Under the pieces are notes generated by a model. The model was not told the DNA's origin and made no database searches. It saw only the letters and a list, made by a program, of their open reading frames with translations. This document shows positions 38,229 through 46,891 of a DNA stretch of 64,000 nucleotides, one piece after another. Every line of letters starts with the position of its first letter. Positions within the stretch are counted from its first letter, which is position 1. Source of the DNA: Thermoflavifilum sp. (GTDB lineage: Bacteria; Bacteroidota; Bacteroidia; Chitinophagales; Chitinophagaceae); NCBI RefSeq assembly GCF_014961315.1, contig NZ_CP063141.1, positions 2,655,123 to 2,719,122 of the forward strand, written 5' to 3'. A program made the translations under genes and the position numbers.

Positions 38229-39374
38229 TTAAGCATCGGGGTGCTCATTAAAGATTTCCGGTACGGGATTCCCGCTCACCTGAATCTCGGCACTTGCCCC
38301 CTGTCGAGCATGACGTGTAATTGCATGATCGGCTACAACAATCGTTTCTGCAATGGGCAGATCCATCTCTACCACCGCACAACTGCCGGGAGGCACGTTA
38401 ATGGTCTGTAGATATTTGTCAGGCGCATTTGCCAGTCCGCCATCACGCCAGGCACGCGTCCACACATTGCCAATCGGATGAAAACTACTCGATAAATTCG
38501 GTCCGCCATTTACAAAGAAAATCCTCACCCTTTCTTTTTGTTTTGCCTGCATGGCACCATACCGCTCGCTGGTCAATCCATTAAAAGCCCCATTAAATAC
38601 CACATACTGAGGAATTTCCTGCAACATGGCCTCCATGTCAAATAAGGCTTCCGTATGATCGTTTACCGGTGGTTTTACATAGATTTCGTGTTGACCCAGA
38701 TAAAACTCCCGATCCACCGGAGGCAAGCCTTCCGGCGGCTCTACCACCATCATCCCGAACATCCCACTGCTGATATGCATATCCAGATCAGGCACAGCAC
38801 AATGATAAATAAACGCACCGGGATACATAACCTTAAAACGAATATGACGCGTTTGACCGGGACCACACATCAGCGCAACAGCTCCGCCTCCTGTACCATA
38901 CACCGAATGGAAATCAATATTATGCGGATACTTATTGTTTTTATCACTGGTGAAATGCAGGTCAATCACATCGCCCTGTCGTACCCGAATCATAGGACCC
39001 GGAACCTGATCATTAAAAGCCATGAATCGAAAAATGACTCCCTTTTTTATCTCGGCCAGCACTTCTTTGATCGTCAAATGAATCTCGTGTACCTGTGGAG
39101 AGCCGTATGTGGGCGGTGGAGGTACTTTTGTGGGATCGGCGGCTACACGAGGTAGTTTTGTGGGATCTGCCACAACCTCACCCCCGATAGCCGATGTTTG
39201 ACCATTCGATACAGGGGTGGCAATTAATGACCCTGACTGGTTCTGGGAAGATGCCTGCTGATTTGTGGATGATTTGCAGGCTGCCAGCCCCAGCAGGCTT
39301 CCACCAATGGTCATGAGCCCGGTACGTTTTAAGAATTCGCTCCGGCTCAGCAATCTGGAATGATGATCTTGCAT
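38229..39374 (-). CDS. nirK: copper-containing nitrite reductase
   Basis: A 381-residue two-cupredoxin-domain enzyme reducing nitrite to nitric oxide outside the inner membrane. The N-terminus has an SRSEFLKR Tat-like stretch and a lipobox LAAC (Cys33), so it is probably lipid-anchored. All type 1 copper ligands are visible (His151, Cys192, His200, Met205), as are the type 2 ligands (His156, His191, His350). The catalytic pair is Asp154 in HNIDFH and His299 in SSSFHPIG. The C-terminal half resembles the AniA group. No NO reductase or other denitrification gene is in the window. Two CRP/FNR-type palindromes lie upstream. Confidence 0.9.
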   Translation of the reverse strand: MQDHHSRLLSRSEFLKRTGLMTIGGSLLGLAACKSSTNQQASSQNQSGSLIATPVSNGQTSAIGGEVVADPTKLPRVAADPTKVPPPPTYGSPQVHEIHLTIKEVLAEIKKGVIFRFMAFNDQVPGPMIRVRQGDVIDLHFTSDKNNKYPHNIDFHSVYGTGGGAVALMCGPGQTRHIRFKVMYPGAFIYHCAVPDLDMHISSGMFGMMVVEPPEGLPPVDREFYLGQHEIYVKPPVNDHTEALFDMEAMLQEIPQYVVFNGAFNGLTSERYGAMQAKQKERVRIFFVNGGPNLSSSFHPIGNVWTRAWRDGGLANAPDKYLQTINVPPGSCAVVEMDLPIAETIVVADHAITRHARQGASAEIQVSGNPVPEIFNEHPDA

Positions 39375-39400
39375 GGCATTGTTTTTACGTATAACGAGTG

Positions 39401-39408
39401 TAAAACTA
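39401..39408 (-). promoter_or_regulatory. candidate -7 element for nirK
   Basis: On the minus strand TAGTTTTA is one mismatch from TAnnTTTG. A start near 39396 would place the proximal palindrome at about -41.5, the usual position for class II activation by CRP/FNR proteins. Confidence 0.35.
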
Positions 39409-39429
39409 ATTTCAGATAATCAGCTTTGG

Positions 39430-39445
39430 GGTGACGTTGATCACC
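39430..39445. promoter_or_regulatory. CRP/FNR-type palindrome GGTGA-N6-TCACC
   Basis: A perfect inverted repeat, GGTGACGTTGATCACC. It has the GTGA-N6-TCAC architecture of CRP/FNR superfamily operators. Its centre is 63.5 bases from the nirK start codon, in the divergent nirK-HIT intergenic region. Confidence 0.6.
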
Positions 39446-39452
39446 ATAAGCA

Positions 39453-39468
39453 GATGATTTTTATCATC
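39453..39468. promoter_or_regulatory. second CRP/FNR-type palindrome GATGAT-N4-ATCATC
   Basis: A perfect inverted repeat, GATGATTTTTATCATC. Its core TGAT-N4-ATCA is the FNR-box core (TTGAT-N4-ATCAA) lacking the outer T/A. Its centre is 23 bases from the first palindrome, and both share the GA-N6-TC spacing. Confidence 0.55.
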
Positions 39469-39493
39469 CTGAACGTGCAATTCATTTCTTAAT

Positions 39494-39501
39494 TACTTTT
39501 G
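39494..39501 (+). promoter_or_regulatory. candidate -7 element for the HIT gene
   Basis: TACTTTTG is an exact match to TAnnTTTG, 14 bases before the HIT-family ATG at 39516. Confidence 0.4.
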
Positions 39502-39515
39502 AGAAAAACATATGG

Positions 39516-39977
39516 ATGTGTCCGTTTTGTGCAAAGCAAGAATCTGATTACTTTGCCGATTCTGCGGGATTTGCAGCGATTTATAATCTTGCCCCGATTG
39601 TACCGGGCCATTCACTTATCATTCCGAAACAACATATCGAAAGCCTTTTCGATTTATCGGATGAAGCCTTTCATGAAATGATGCAATTCAGCAGACAGGT
39701 TATGAAATTTCTCTGTCATTATTTTCATACAGATGCGTTTGACTGGGCTATTCAGGAGAAACCTCCAGCTGGGCAATCCATTGCACATCTTCATCTACAT
39801 TTGATTCCACGTTATGCACATGATTTACCTTTGCCGGGCGACTGGTATGCAGAGATGGTTGCATCGGAGAGCCAGCAAATTGATATCCATCAGCGTACCA
39901 GGTTAAACGAGAATGCATTAAAACAAATTACGGAGGAGCTCAAACAAGCCGCGACAAGCTATTTTGCATCAATTTGA
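39516..39977 (+). CDS. HIT family (histidine triad) hydrolase
   Basis: A 153-residue histidine-triad protein that hydrolyses nucleotide phosphoramidates or dinucleoside polyphosphates. The triad is HLHLHLIPR (His91, His93, His95), with the upstream PGHSLIIPKQH strand. The N-terminal MCPFC pair (Cys2, Cys5) often binds zinc in this family. Exact substrate unknown. It precedes pncB by 13 bases, so it may be co-transcribed with the NAD salvage genes, where AMP-containing adducts could arise. Confidence 0.9.
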   Translation: MCPFCAKQESDYFADSAGFAAIYNLAPIVPGHSLIIPKQHIESLFDLSDEAFHEMMQFSRQVMKFLCHYFHTDAFDWAIQEKPPAGQSIAHLHLHLIPRYAHDLPLPGDWYAEMVASESQQIDIHQRTRLNENALKQITEELKQAATSYFASI

Positions 39978-39990
39978 AAACAAAAACGAT

Positions 39991-41430
39991 ATGTACACCT
40001 ACAGTATTTCCGGCACTTATACAGATTTATATGAGCTTGTGATGGCACAGGCCTATTTTCTGGAAAACCGCCATCAAACGCCGGCTGTATTTGATTATTT
40101 CTTTCGTAAACTACCTTTTGATGGGGGCTATGTGGTATTTGCCGGACTGCATGAATTATTGGAAGTGCTGGAAGACTGGACTTTTTCCGAATCGGATATT
40201 GCTTATTTACAGGAATCCCTGCACCTGCATCCCGCATTTCTGGATTATTTGCGACAGTTTCATTTCACCGGCAACGTGTATGCCTGCAGGGAAGGGGAGG
40301 TGGTGTTTCCTTATGAGCCCGTGGTGCGAGTGGAAGCGCCTATTCTTGAAGCACAGATTCTGGAAACTTTGTTGCTGAATATCCTGAATTTTCAGTCGCT
40401 GATCGCTACCAAAGCCGCCCGCATCCGGTATGTGAGTGGTGAAAAATCATTAAGTGAATTCGGTTTCCGACGAGCACAGGGATTGGCCGGCATCATGACG
40501 GCAAGAGCTGCTGTGATTGGCGGTTTTCAATCCACCAGCAACGTGTATGCCGGTGAGCGATATGGTATTCCCGTAGTGGGTACCATGGCGCACGCATTTG
40601 TGCAAAGCTATGCCAGTGAAGTGGAAGCTTTTCGGGCATTTGCCCGACATCATCCACAGGGATGCATATTTCTGGTAGATACTTACGATACCCTGCATAG
40701 CGGCATTCCAAATGCAATTACCGTTGCAAAAGAAATGGAACAGCAGGGCAGGCAAGCGCTGGGCATAAGGCTCGATAGCGGCGATCTGGCTTATCTTTCG
40801 CGCCGGGCGCGTGTGATGTTAGATGAAGCCGGACTATCGTATATGAAAATAGCCGTGTCTAACCAGTTAGACGAATACCTGATCCGGAGCTTGCGTGAGC
40901 AGGGCGCCCCTATCGATATTTTCGGCGTGGGTACCAAGCTTGCCATCGGCCATCCAGATGCGGTTTTAGACGGTGTGTACAAACTCTGTGAAATTAACCA
41001 TGTACCGACCATCAAACTTTCAGAGAGCCTGACCAAGATGAATCTGCCCGGTAAGAAACAGGTGTTTCGTATTTTACATAACGACGGACAATTTCTGGGT
41101 GCAGATGTCATCACGCGGGACGATGAGCAAGAAACAGAAATCGATGTGATGTATCATCCGTTCGAACCTGGTAAGTTTAAAAAAATCAAGGGTTATGCAC
41201 GTGAACCCCTGTTGTTTCCTGTGATGAAAAATGGTAGCCGCATCACAGCCGCTCCATCGCTCAATGCCATTGCGGCTTACGCTCGTGAACGCCTGCAGCA
41301 GTTGCCACCCGAATACAAACGCTTTGAATTTCCGCATGTGTATAAGGTGGGGTTAAGCGAAAAACTATTGCATTTACGCGATCAATTGCGTGCCCAATAC
41401 CAGACATCCTGGCTAAATCACGATACTTGA
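39991..41430 (+). CDS. pncB: nicotinate phosphoribosyltransferase
   Basis: A 479-residue enzyme joining nicotinate and PRPP to nicotinate mononucleotide, the entry step of Preiss-Handler NAD salvage. The N-terminus YTDLYELVMAQAYF and the central region with EFGFRRAQG, GTMAHAFVQSY (active-site His), FLVDTYDT and GIRLDSGDLAYLS are diagnostic. Start ATG 39991 was chosen over an upstream TTG at 39964 that would overlap the HIT gene. It is followed by nicotinamidase pncA, giving the two consecutive steps from nicotinamide. Confidence 0.94.
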   Translation: MYTYSISGTYTDLYELVMAQAYFLENRHQTPAVFDYFFRKLPFDGGYVVFAGLHELLEVLEDWTFSESDIAYLQESLHLHPAFLDYLRQFHFTGNVYACREGEVVFPYEPVVRVEAPILEAQILETLLLNILNFQSLIATKAARIRYVSGEKSLSEFGFRRAQGLAGIMTARAAVIGGFQSTSNVYAGERYGIPVVGTMAHAFVQSYASEVEAFRAFARHHPQGCIFLVDTYDTLHSGIPNAITVAKEMEQQGRQALGIRLDSGDLAYLSRRARVMLDEAGLSYMKIAVSNQLDEYLIRSLREQGAPIDIFGVGTKLAIGHPDAVLDGVYKLCEINHVPTIKLSESLTKMNLPGKKQVFRILHNDGQFLGADVITRDDEQETEIDVMYHPFEPGKFKKIKGYAREPLLFPVMKNGSRITAAPSLNAIAAYARERLQQLPPEYKRFEFPHVYKVGLSEKLLHLRDQLRAQYQTSWLNHDT

Positions 41431-41537
41431 GTGCATGAACAGAATATTAGCTATTCAGTTTTGCATATGTGGAAATCCGCTTCCGGCTTTGTTTCCAGGG
41501 CTTCGAGAAATATAAAAAATTTCTTAACTTAGGTGCT

Positions 41538-42134
41538 ATGCAAGCTTTGATACTGGTTGATATTCAACAGGATTTTTTGCCGGGAGGTGCACTGGCCGTG
41601 CCCGAAGGCGATCGGATTATTCCTGTAGTCAATGAATTACAGGCCGATTATGCACTGGTGATTGCGACGCAAGATTGGCATCCGGTGAATCACATGAGCT
41701 TTGCCGTGAATCATCCGGGTAGAAAACCATTTGAAGTTATCGAGTGGAAGGGTATGTCACAAACGCTCTGGCCTGTACATTGCGTGCAAAACAGTCCGGG
41801 GGCCGAGTTTTCGCCTTTATTGTCGACCGATAAAGTAGAAGCCATATTTCGAAAAGGTACAGACCCCGATATCGATAGCTATAGTGGATTCTTTGATAAT
41901 GGACATTTAAAATCCACCGGGCTTGCAGGATATTTGCGTGAAAAAGGCGTGGATGAAGTGGTGATCGCCGGACTTGCAGGCGATATCTGTGTATATTACA
42001 CGGCAATGGACGCACTGGATCAGGGTTTTCAGGCTACCATCATCCGTGAAGCGGTACAACCGCTGAGCGAAAAAGATTTTCAAGCACGTATGCAGCAATT
42101 CCAGGCTAAGGGTGGAAAATTCATTTCCAGATAA
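41538..42134 (+). CDS. pncA: nicotinamidase
   Basis: A 198-residue cysteine hydrolase converting nicotinamide to nicotinate. The catalytic triad is visible as Asp8 (ILVDIQQDF), Lys106 (FRKGTD) and Cys151 (AGDICV). The metal site is Asp46, His48 and His52 in DWHPVNH. The frame is open 23 codons upstream, but ATG 41538 gives the standard start MQALILVDIQ. Its product is the substrate of pncB just upstream. Confidence 0.95.
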   Translation: MQALILVDIQQDFLPGGALAVPEGDRIIPVVNELQADYALVIATQDWHPVNHMSFAVNHPGRKPFEVIEWKGMSQTLWPVHCVQNSPGAEFSPLLSTDKVEAIFRKGTDPDIDSYSGFFDNGHLKSTGLAGYLREKGVDEVVIAGLAGDICVYYTAMDALDQGFQATIIREAVQPLSEKDFQARMQQFQAKGGKFISR

Positions 42135-42197
42135 CCGCACAGATATTTCCGGATAATCATCATTTGCACGCAACCTGAGGTGGCTGGTGTGATTATA

Positions 42198-44354
42198 TCA
42201 TGTGGATTTACGTTTGATAAGTTTGCGCATCCGACGGGTAAGACGTTCCAGGGTTTCAATAGGCTGGGGGAGACCTCCCGCGTACAAATCATCCATACGC
42301 ATAGCCAGTTCACGCTCTTCAAAAATTCTTTGCCCCGGATATAGCACCAGAAAATTCTGATCCAGAAAATGTTTATTCAACTTATCGGCCAGATGATCCA
42401 GCGCCGGTTGATGGGAGAGTGTACCTTTTCTTGCGCTTACGATCCAGAGCCAGTCGTCACGACCGATATCCCGCGAAGCAATCAAAAAATCTTCCATATC
42501 TTCAAACACCACAAAGCTGGGCTTCACGGCGGGTTTGACGTTTTCCAGTAAATTCAACAAAGGTGGAATACTCGATTCAGTACAATAAATAAGTGGTTGA
42601 GCACCGATTTCATTACTGATGCGTTTCAATTTCATGACCCATTGTTGAAATCCAATTTCATATTCCGCATTGCGTGGTACGATTACTACAATCTTGCGTG
42701 CAGTATTCAGGGGCAATACAAAATTACATACGTAAACCGATTGCCAGACTTCCTGGACGAGACTTCCCAGCGTATTTCCAAAAATCCACTCCAGTGTCCG
42801 CTTACGGCTGCTCCATCCCAGCACCAGATCGGTGACCATCAATTCTTTGGTTGCCCTTGCAATACCACTCACCGTATTTAAGTCAATCCGCGTAACTACC
42901 TGTACCCTGTGATTCGTTGCTGCTGCACGTCTCACAGCTTCTTCCAGCATACGATTGCGAATCAACACTTCATCACTTGCCTTTTCATTGTCCTTAATCA
43001 CCGATAACGTAAATAACGGATTCGCTTTATCTGAAACTTTCAACATCAAGGCAAAATCAAGCAGCCGTTCAATGGTTTGCGGATTGGAAATGGCTACCAT
43101 CACCACATCACGATCTTCCTCGCGTTCAGGAGTCTTCTGCGCTTCACTTATGGCCAGTTTTTTTCCGGAAGTTTCCGTAGCAAAAGAAGCCACCAGACAG
43201 GTAAACAAAATTAACACGATGGTGCCGTTCAGGATCTGTTCATCAACCAGACCCACTTTATAGCCCGTGAGGATAACGGCAAGTGTAGCCGCAGCATGTG
43301 CACTGGTAAGCCCGAAGATTACACCACGTTGAGCAGCATCGTAATGAAAAATTTTTTGTGCGATAAATGCAGCGATAAACTTTCCGGCAAATGCAGACGC
43401 AGTTAATGTAATCGCTACCAGCCAGGATTCCCAGCCCTGAAAAAGAATATGAACATCAACCAGCATTCCAACACCAATCAGAAAGAAAGGAATAAACAAA
43501 GCATTGCCTACAAATTCCAGCCGGTTCATCAACGGGGAAGTATGCGGTATCAAGCGATTTAATGCTAAACCCGCCATGAATGCACCGATAATCGCTTCCA
43601 CACCTGCAACCTCAGCCATAAATCCCGCCAGAAATACCATCCCCAGTACGAACATGAAATGCGATACTTCATCGTCTGGTATATGTCTGAAAAACCACCG
43701 ACCAACAGCTGGAAAGGTCAGAAATATTAAAGCCACAAACAACACAATAGCAACGCCGAGTTTTACCCAGAATGAAGCCGTGATGCTACCCTCGGCATAT
43801 CCTGTAATGACGGCTAAAATCAACAACACCACGGTATCGGTAATAATCGTTGCTCCCACTGCTATGGCCACCGCTTCATTCCCAATAATTCTCAATCGAC
43901 TGGCTATGGGATAAGCTACCAGTGTGTGCGTGGAAAACATGCTGGCAACCAGCACAGCACTGATCAGCGAAAGATGCAAAATATGCTCACATACGAATAA
44001 ACCAATAAGAAAAGGAAAAATGAACGTAAAAACGCCAAATAAAATACTTTTATGCTGGTTTTTTTTAAACTCGTTTAAATTTAATTCCAAGCCAGCTAAA
44101 AACATAATGTATAATAATCCCACCGTACCAAACAGGTTAATGCTGTTTCCCTTTTGTAGTAAATCACCTTCCAGAATATTAAACCCGTGATGCCCAAGCA
44201 AAATGCCCGCCAGAATGAGACCAATGATACCGGGAATGCGTAACTTCTTCATCAGCAGGGGGGCCAGCAAAATCACAAACAATACAATGCAAAAAACCAG
44301 AACAGGGTCCTGCAGAGGTAAATGAAAATTTATGGCTAAAAGAGGAAAATACAT
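42198..44354 (-). CDS. cation:proton antiporter (CPA2/Kef type) with C-terminal UspA-like domain
   Basis: A 718-residue inner-membrane antiporter. The first 400 residues hold about 12 membrane segments of the CPA2 family, including GIIGLILAGILLGHHGFN, the SMFSTHTLVAYPIASRL segment, and a VAGVEAIIGAFMAGLALNR helix. The C-terminal 300 residues are cytoplasmic: a universal-stress-protein-like module starts near DVVMVAISNPQTIERLLDFA and has VTDLVLGWSSRKR, in place of the TrkA-N domain of KefB/KefC. It may exchange Na+ or K+ for H+; the ion cannot be told. It is divergent from clpS. Confidence 0.87.
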   Translation of the reverse strand: MYFPLLAINFHLPLQDPVLVFCIVLFVILLAPLLMKKLRIPGIIGLILAGILLGHHGFNILEGDLLQKGNSINLFGTVGLLYIMFLAGLELNLNEFKKNQHKSILFGVFTFIFPFLIGLFVCEHILHLSLISAVLVASMFSTHTLVAYPIASRLRIIGNEAVAIAVGATIITDTVVLLILAVITGYAEGSITASFWVKLGVAIVLFVALIFLTFPAVGRWFFRHIPDDEVSHFMFVLGMVFLAGFMAEVAGVEAIIGAFMAGLALNRLIPHTSPLMNRLEFVGNALFIPFFLIGVGMLVDVHILFQGWESWLVAITLTASAFAGKFIAAFIAQKIFHYDAAQRGVIFGLTSAHAAATLAVILTGYKVGLVDEQILNGTIVLILFTCLVASFATETSGKKLAISEAQKTPEREEDRDVVMVAISNPQTIERLLDFALMLKVSDKANPLFTLSVIKDNEKASDEVLIRNRMLEEAVRRAAATNHRVQVVTRIDLNTVSGIARATKELMVTDLVLGWSSRKRTLEWIFGNTLGSLVQEVWQSVYVCNFVLPLNTARKIVVIVPRNAEYEIGFQQWVMKLKRISNEIGAQPLIYCTESSIPPLLNLLENVKPAVKPSFVVFEDMEDFLIASRDIGRDDWLWIVSARKGTLSHQPALDHLADKLNKHFLDQNFLVLYPGQRIFEERELAMRMDDLYAGGLPQPIETLERLTRRMRKLIKRKST

Positions 44355-44468
44355 ACCTGAAAGAATTAATTTTATCTGAATATCGGGTTTATATGCTGCA
44401 AAATAGTAAAATCTTTTCAGCAGATAGTCATATTTTCTTTACTGGATAAGCATTTCAGCTTCATTCAT

Positions 44469-44476
44469 TATATTTG
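44469..44476 (+). promoter_or_regulatory. candidate -7 element for clpS
   Basis: TATATTTG is an exact match to TAnnTTTG, 19 bases before the clpS ATG. Confidence 0.42.
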
Positions 44477-44495
44477 CCAGGTTCATGCTGAAATT

Positions 44496-44792
44496 ATGGG
44501 AGAACAAATAACATCCATCGAGCGGAACCCCCAAGCAGTTGATGCACTTACTGCATGGTATGAACTGATTGTCTGGAATGATGATGTAAATACATTCGAC
44601 TGGGTGATAGAATCGTTGATTGAGATTTGCCATCACACCCTTGAACAGGCTACGCAGTGCGCTTATATCATCCATTTCAAAGGAAAATATGCCGTTAAAA
44701 AAGGATCTTATGAGTTGCTGCATCCTATGAAAGATGCACTCATCGATCGAGGCATCCAGGCCACAATTTCAACATGCGGAGATGAAATTTAA
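44496..44792 (+). CDS. clpS: Clp protease adaptor ClpS
   Basis: A 98-residue adaptor that delivers N-degron substrates to ClpA/ClpC-ClpP. The diagnostic VWNDDVNTFDWVIESL at residues 25-40 contains the N-end-binding Asn-Asp-Asp and is followed by A-YIIHFKGKYAVKKGSYE. Length is typical. The aldo/keto reductase gene starts 21 bases downstream in the same direction. Confidence 0.93.
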   Translation: MGEQITSIERNPQAVDALTAWYELIVWNDDVNTFDWVIESLIEICHHTLEQATQCAYIIHFKGKYAVKKGSYELLHPMKDALIDRGIQATISTCGDEI

Positions 44793-44813
44793 CCTATAAA
44801 AATCAGTTGGGCT

Positions 44814-45806
44814 ATGGAATACCGTACTTTAGGAAAAACCAACATGCAACTATCTGTGGTTACTTTCGGTGCCTGGGCTATCGGTGGATGGATGTGGGGT
44901 GGAACGAATATCAAAGAGGCTGAAGAAGCTATCCACGCTGCTTATCATGAAGGCATCACTTCATTCGACACAGCTCCGGTATATGGACAGGGATTGAGTG
45001 AAGAAATCCTGGGTAGAGCCCTGAAAGCTTATCCGCGCGACCGGGTGCAGATCCTCACCAAATACGGTATGCGCTGGGATCTGGAAAAAGGTGAATTCGC
45101 TTTTCTCAGTAAAAACAACGAAGGCAAGGATATTAAAATCTATAAATATGCAGGCAAAGAAAGCGTAATCAAAGAATGTGAAGACAGTCTGCGCCGCCTG
45201 CAAACGGATTACATCGACCTGTACCAGATTCACTGGCCCGATAGTACCACACCGGTGGAAGAAACCATGGAAGCCGTGCAACGCCTCATCGAACAGGGAA
45301 AAGTAAGAGCCGCCGGTGTTTGTAATTATTCTGTGGAGCTCATGGAACGGGCCCGTACGGTCATTGAATTAGCATCCAACCAGGTGCCCTACAGCATGGT
45401 GCGCCGCGATATTGAAAAAGATGTGGTACCTTATTGCCAGAAACACCAGCTGGGTATCCTTGCCTATAGCCCATTGCAACGAGGATTACTCACGGGCAAA
45501 TATCAACCCGATCATGTGTTCCGTGAAGGAGATACGCGCCCCGACACGCCCTTTTTCAAACCGGAAAACATTCGCCGGGTGAATGCTTTCTTAGAAAAAA
45601 TCAAACCTATAGCTCAGGATAGGGGCGTAACCCTTTCCCAGCTGGTGGTGAGGTGGACCGTTCAACAACCTGGCATTACCGTGGCGCTGGTGGGTGCACG
45701 AAACGCCCAGCAGGCCAGGGAAAACGCACGGGCGGGTACGTTTACGCTTACGGCCGAAGAATTACAAAAAATTGAACAGGAATATCAACAACTTAGTTTA
45801 GTTTAG
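44814..45806 (+). CDS. aldo/keto reductase
   Basis: A 330-residue NADPH-dependent oxidoreductase with a TIM barrel. The catalytic tetrad is visible as Asp and Tyr in FDTAPVYGQG (near residue 45), Lys in ILTKYG (near 80) and His in YQIHWPD (near 140). The NADPH-binding end segment is VALVGARNAQQARENA. Sequence resembles the bacterial general-stress/voltage-channel-beta-like AKR group. The physiological substrate is unknown. It lies just downstream of clpS. Confidence 0.9.
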   Translation: MEYRTLGKTNMQLSVVTFGAWAIGGWMWGGTNIKEAEEAIHAAYHEGITSFDTAPVYGQGLSEEILGRALKAYPRDRVQILTKYGMRWDLEKGEFAFLSKNNEGKDIKIYKYAGKESVIKECEDSLRRLQTDYIDLYQIHWPDSTTPVEETMEAVQRLIEQGKVRAAGVCNYSVELMERARTVIELASNQVPYSMVRRDIEKDVVPYCQKHQLGILAYSPLQRGLLTGKYQPDHVFREGDTRPDTPFFKPENIRRVNAFLEKIKPIAQDRGVTLSQLVVRWTVQQPGITVALVGARNAQQARENARAGTFTLTAEELQKIEQEYQQLSLV

Positions 45807-45860
45807 TAGCGCAAATCATTCATACGGATTTTCGTAAACGAATAAATGGTGGGGTTAAGC

Positions 45861-46676
45861 ATGAAAAAGTTCTGGAAAGGCGTGGGGCTTTTGCCGGGTT
45901 TGATATTTACCCTCTCAGCCTGGGCTCAACATGGATTTTTACAACAGCAGCTCCGTTATCCCATGGTGCAAATGGCCTATCACAATAAAGATTCCCTGTT
46001 GAAGGCCGAATTTGCCGCAAAAGGGCTGAAGTGGCCACCACGTTACCTCTACATCCGTTCATTTAAATATGATAGCCAGCTGGAAGTGTGGGTGAAAGCT
46101 AATCCCGAAGATAGTTTCCGATTATTTAAAATCTATCGGATCTGTGCGCTTTCCGGTACCATGGGCCCCAAACGGATGCAGGGCGACTATCAGGTGCCTG
46201 AAGGTTTTTATTATATCAACCATTTTAATCCCCGCAGCAGTTATCATCTTTCACTGGGATTGAATTACCCCAATACATCGGATCTGCTCTCCATCCAGCA
46301 CGACAGTGATCCGGGTGGGGATATTTATATCCATGGCAGCTGTGTATCGCGGGGATGCATACCCCTGACCGACAGCCAGATTGAAGAACTGTACCTGCTT
46401 GCCGTATATGCCCATGATGCCGGACAGGATTTTATTCCCGTGCATATCTTCCCGATTCGTTTCGGCAACCCCCAGTCGGAAAATTATCTCTCCAGCCTGA
46501 ACGATGTGAATCCTGCCGCCCGACAGCTCTGGCAGACCCTGCGTGAGGCCTACACCTATTTTAATAAAGCCCATCAGCTGCCCGTGATCATGACCGACAC
46601 AAAAGGCCAATATGTGATGGCTGTTCCACAACCCAAAGAAATCGATATAAGCCAGGCAACTGGGGGGAGAGGCTGA
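45861..46676 (+). CDS. L,D-transpeptidase, YkuD domain (YafK-like)
   Basis: A 271-residue exported murein enzyme. A signal peptide ends near LSAWAQ. The YkuD catalytic motif is HGSCVSRGCIPLTD with His158 and catalytic Cys166. The preceding segment SGTMGPKRMQGDYQVPEGFYYI is typical of the YafK/DpaA-like branch, whose members form 3-3 crosslinks or detach lipoproteins from peptidoglycan. Start ATG 45861 (MKKFWKG) is preferred to the ATG five codons earlier because the Lys pair then opens the signal peptide. Confidence 0.87.
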   Translation: MKKFWKGVGLLPGLIFTLSAWAQHGFLQQQLRYPMVQMAYHNKDSLLKAEFAAKGLKWPPRYLYIRSFKYDSQLEVWVKANPEDSFRLFKIYRICALSGTMGPKRMQGDYQVPEGFYYINHFNPRSSYHLSLGLNYPNTSDLLSIQHDSDPGGDIYIHGSCVSRGCIPLTDSQIEELYLLAVYAHDAGQDFIPVHIFPIRFGNPQSENYLSSLNDVNPAARQLWQTLREAYTYFNKAHQLPVIMTDTKGQYVMAVPQPKEIDISQATGGRG

Positions 46677-46852
46677 TGAAGCGCAAACGCAGTTTTTCCC
46701 ATTTGCAACCACAAATGAGCAGCGAATAGTTAGGATACAACTCTGTGCAAAAATTATCTATTTAACATAATATAAATTATAGGACAAATTAAAGTAGCGC
46801 TTTTTTAACTTTTTTGCCTCCAATTCAAAAGCTACACTTAAATGGCTTTCCC

Positions 46853-46860
46853 TATCTTTG
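46853..46860 (+). promoter_or_regulatory. candidate -7 element for the subtilase gene
   Basis: TATCTTTG, followed by GCA, is an exact TAnnTTTG match 32 bases before ATG 46892. It lies downstream of the earlier frame opening at 46814, which supports the shorter start. Confidence 0.45.
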
Positions 46861-46891
46861 GCAGATATTTCCACGTCAAACCAATCATCTT

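Noticed and set aside
38590-38610. The PQYVVFNG segment of nirK seemed to lack the catalytic His.
   Set aside because: AniA-type enzymes carry the same Tyr there. The catalytic His is in SSSFHPIG (His299), which is present.
42369-44190. Several plus-strand frames across the antiporter gene.
   Set aside because: All lie opposite the long antiporter frame, which has clear membrane segments and a UspA-like domain.
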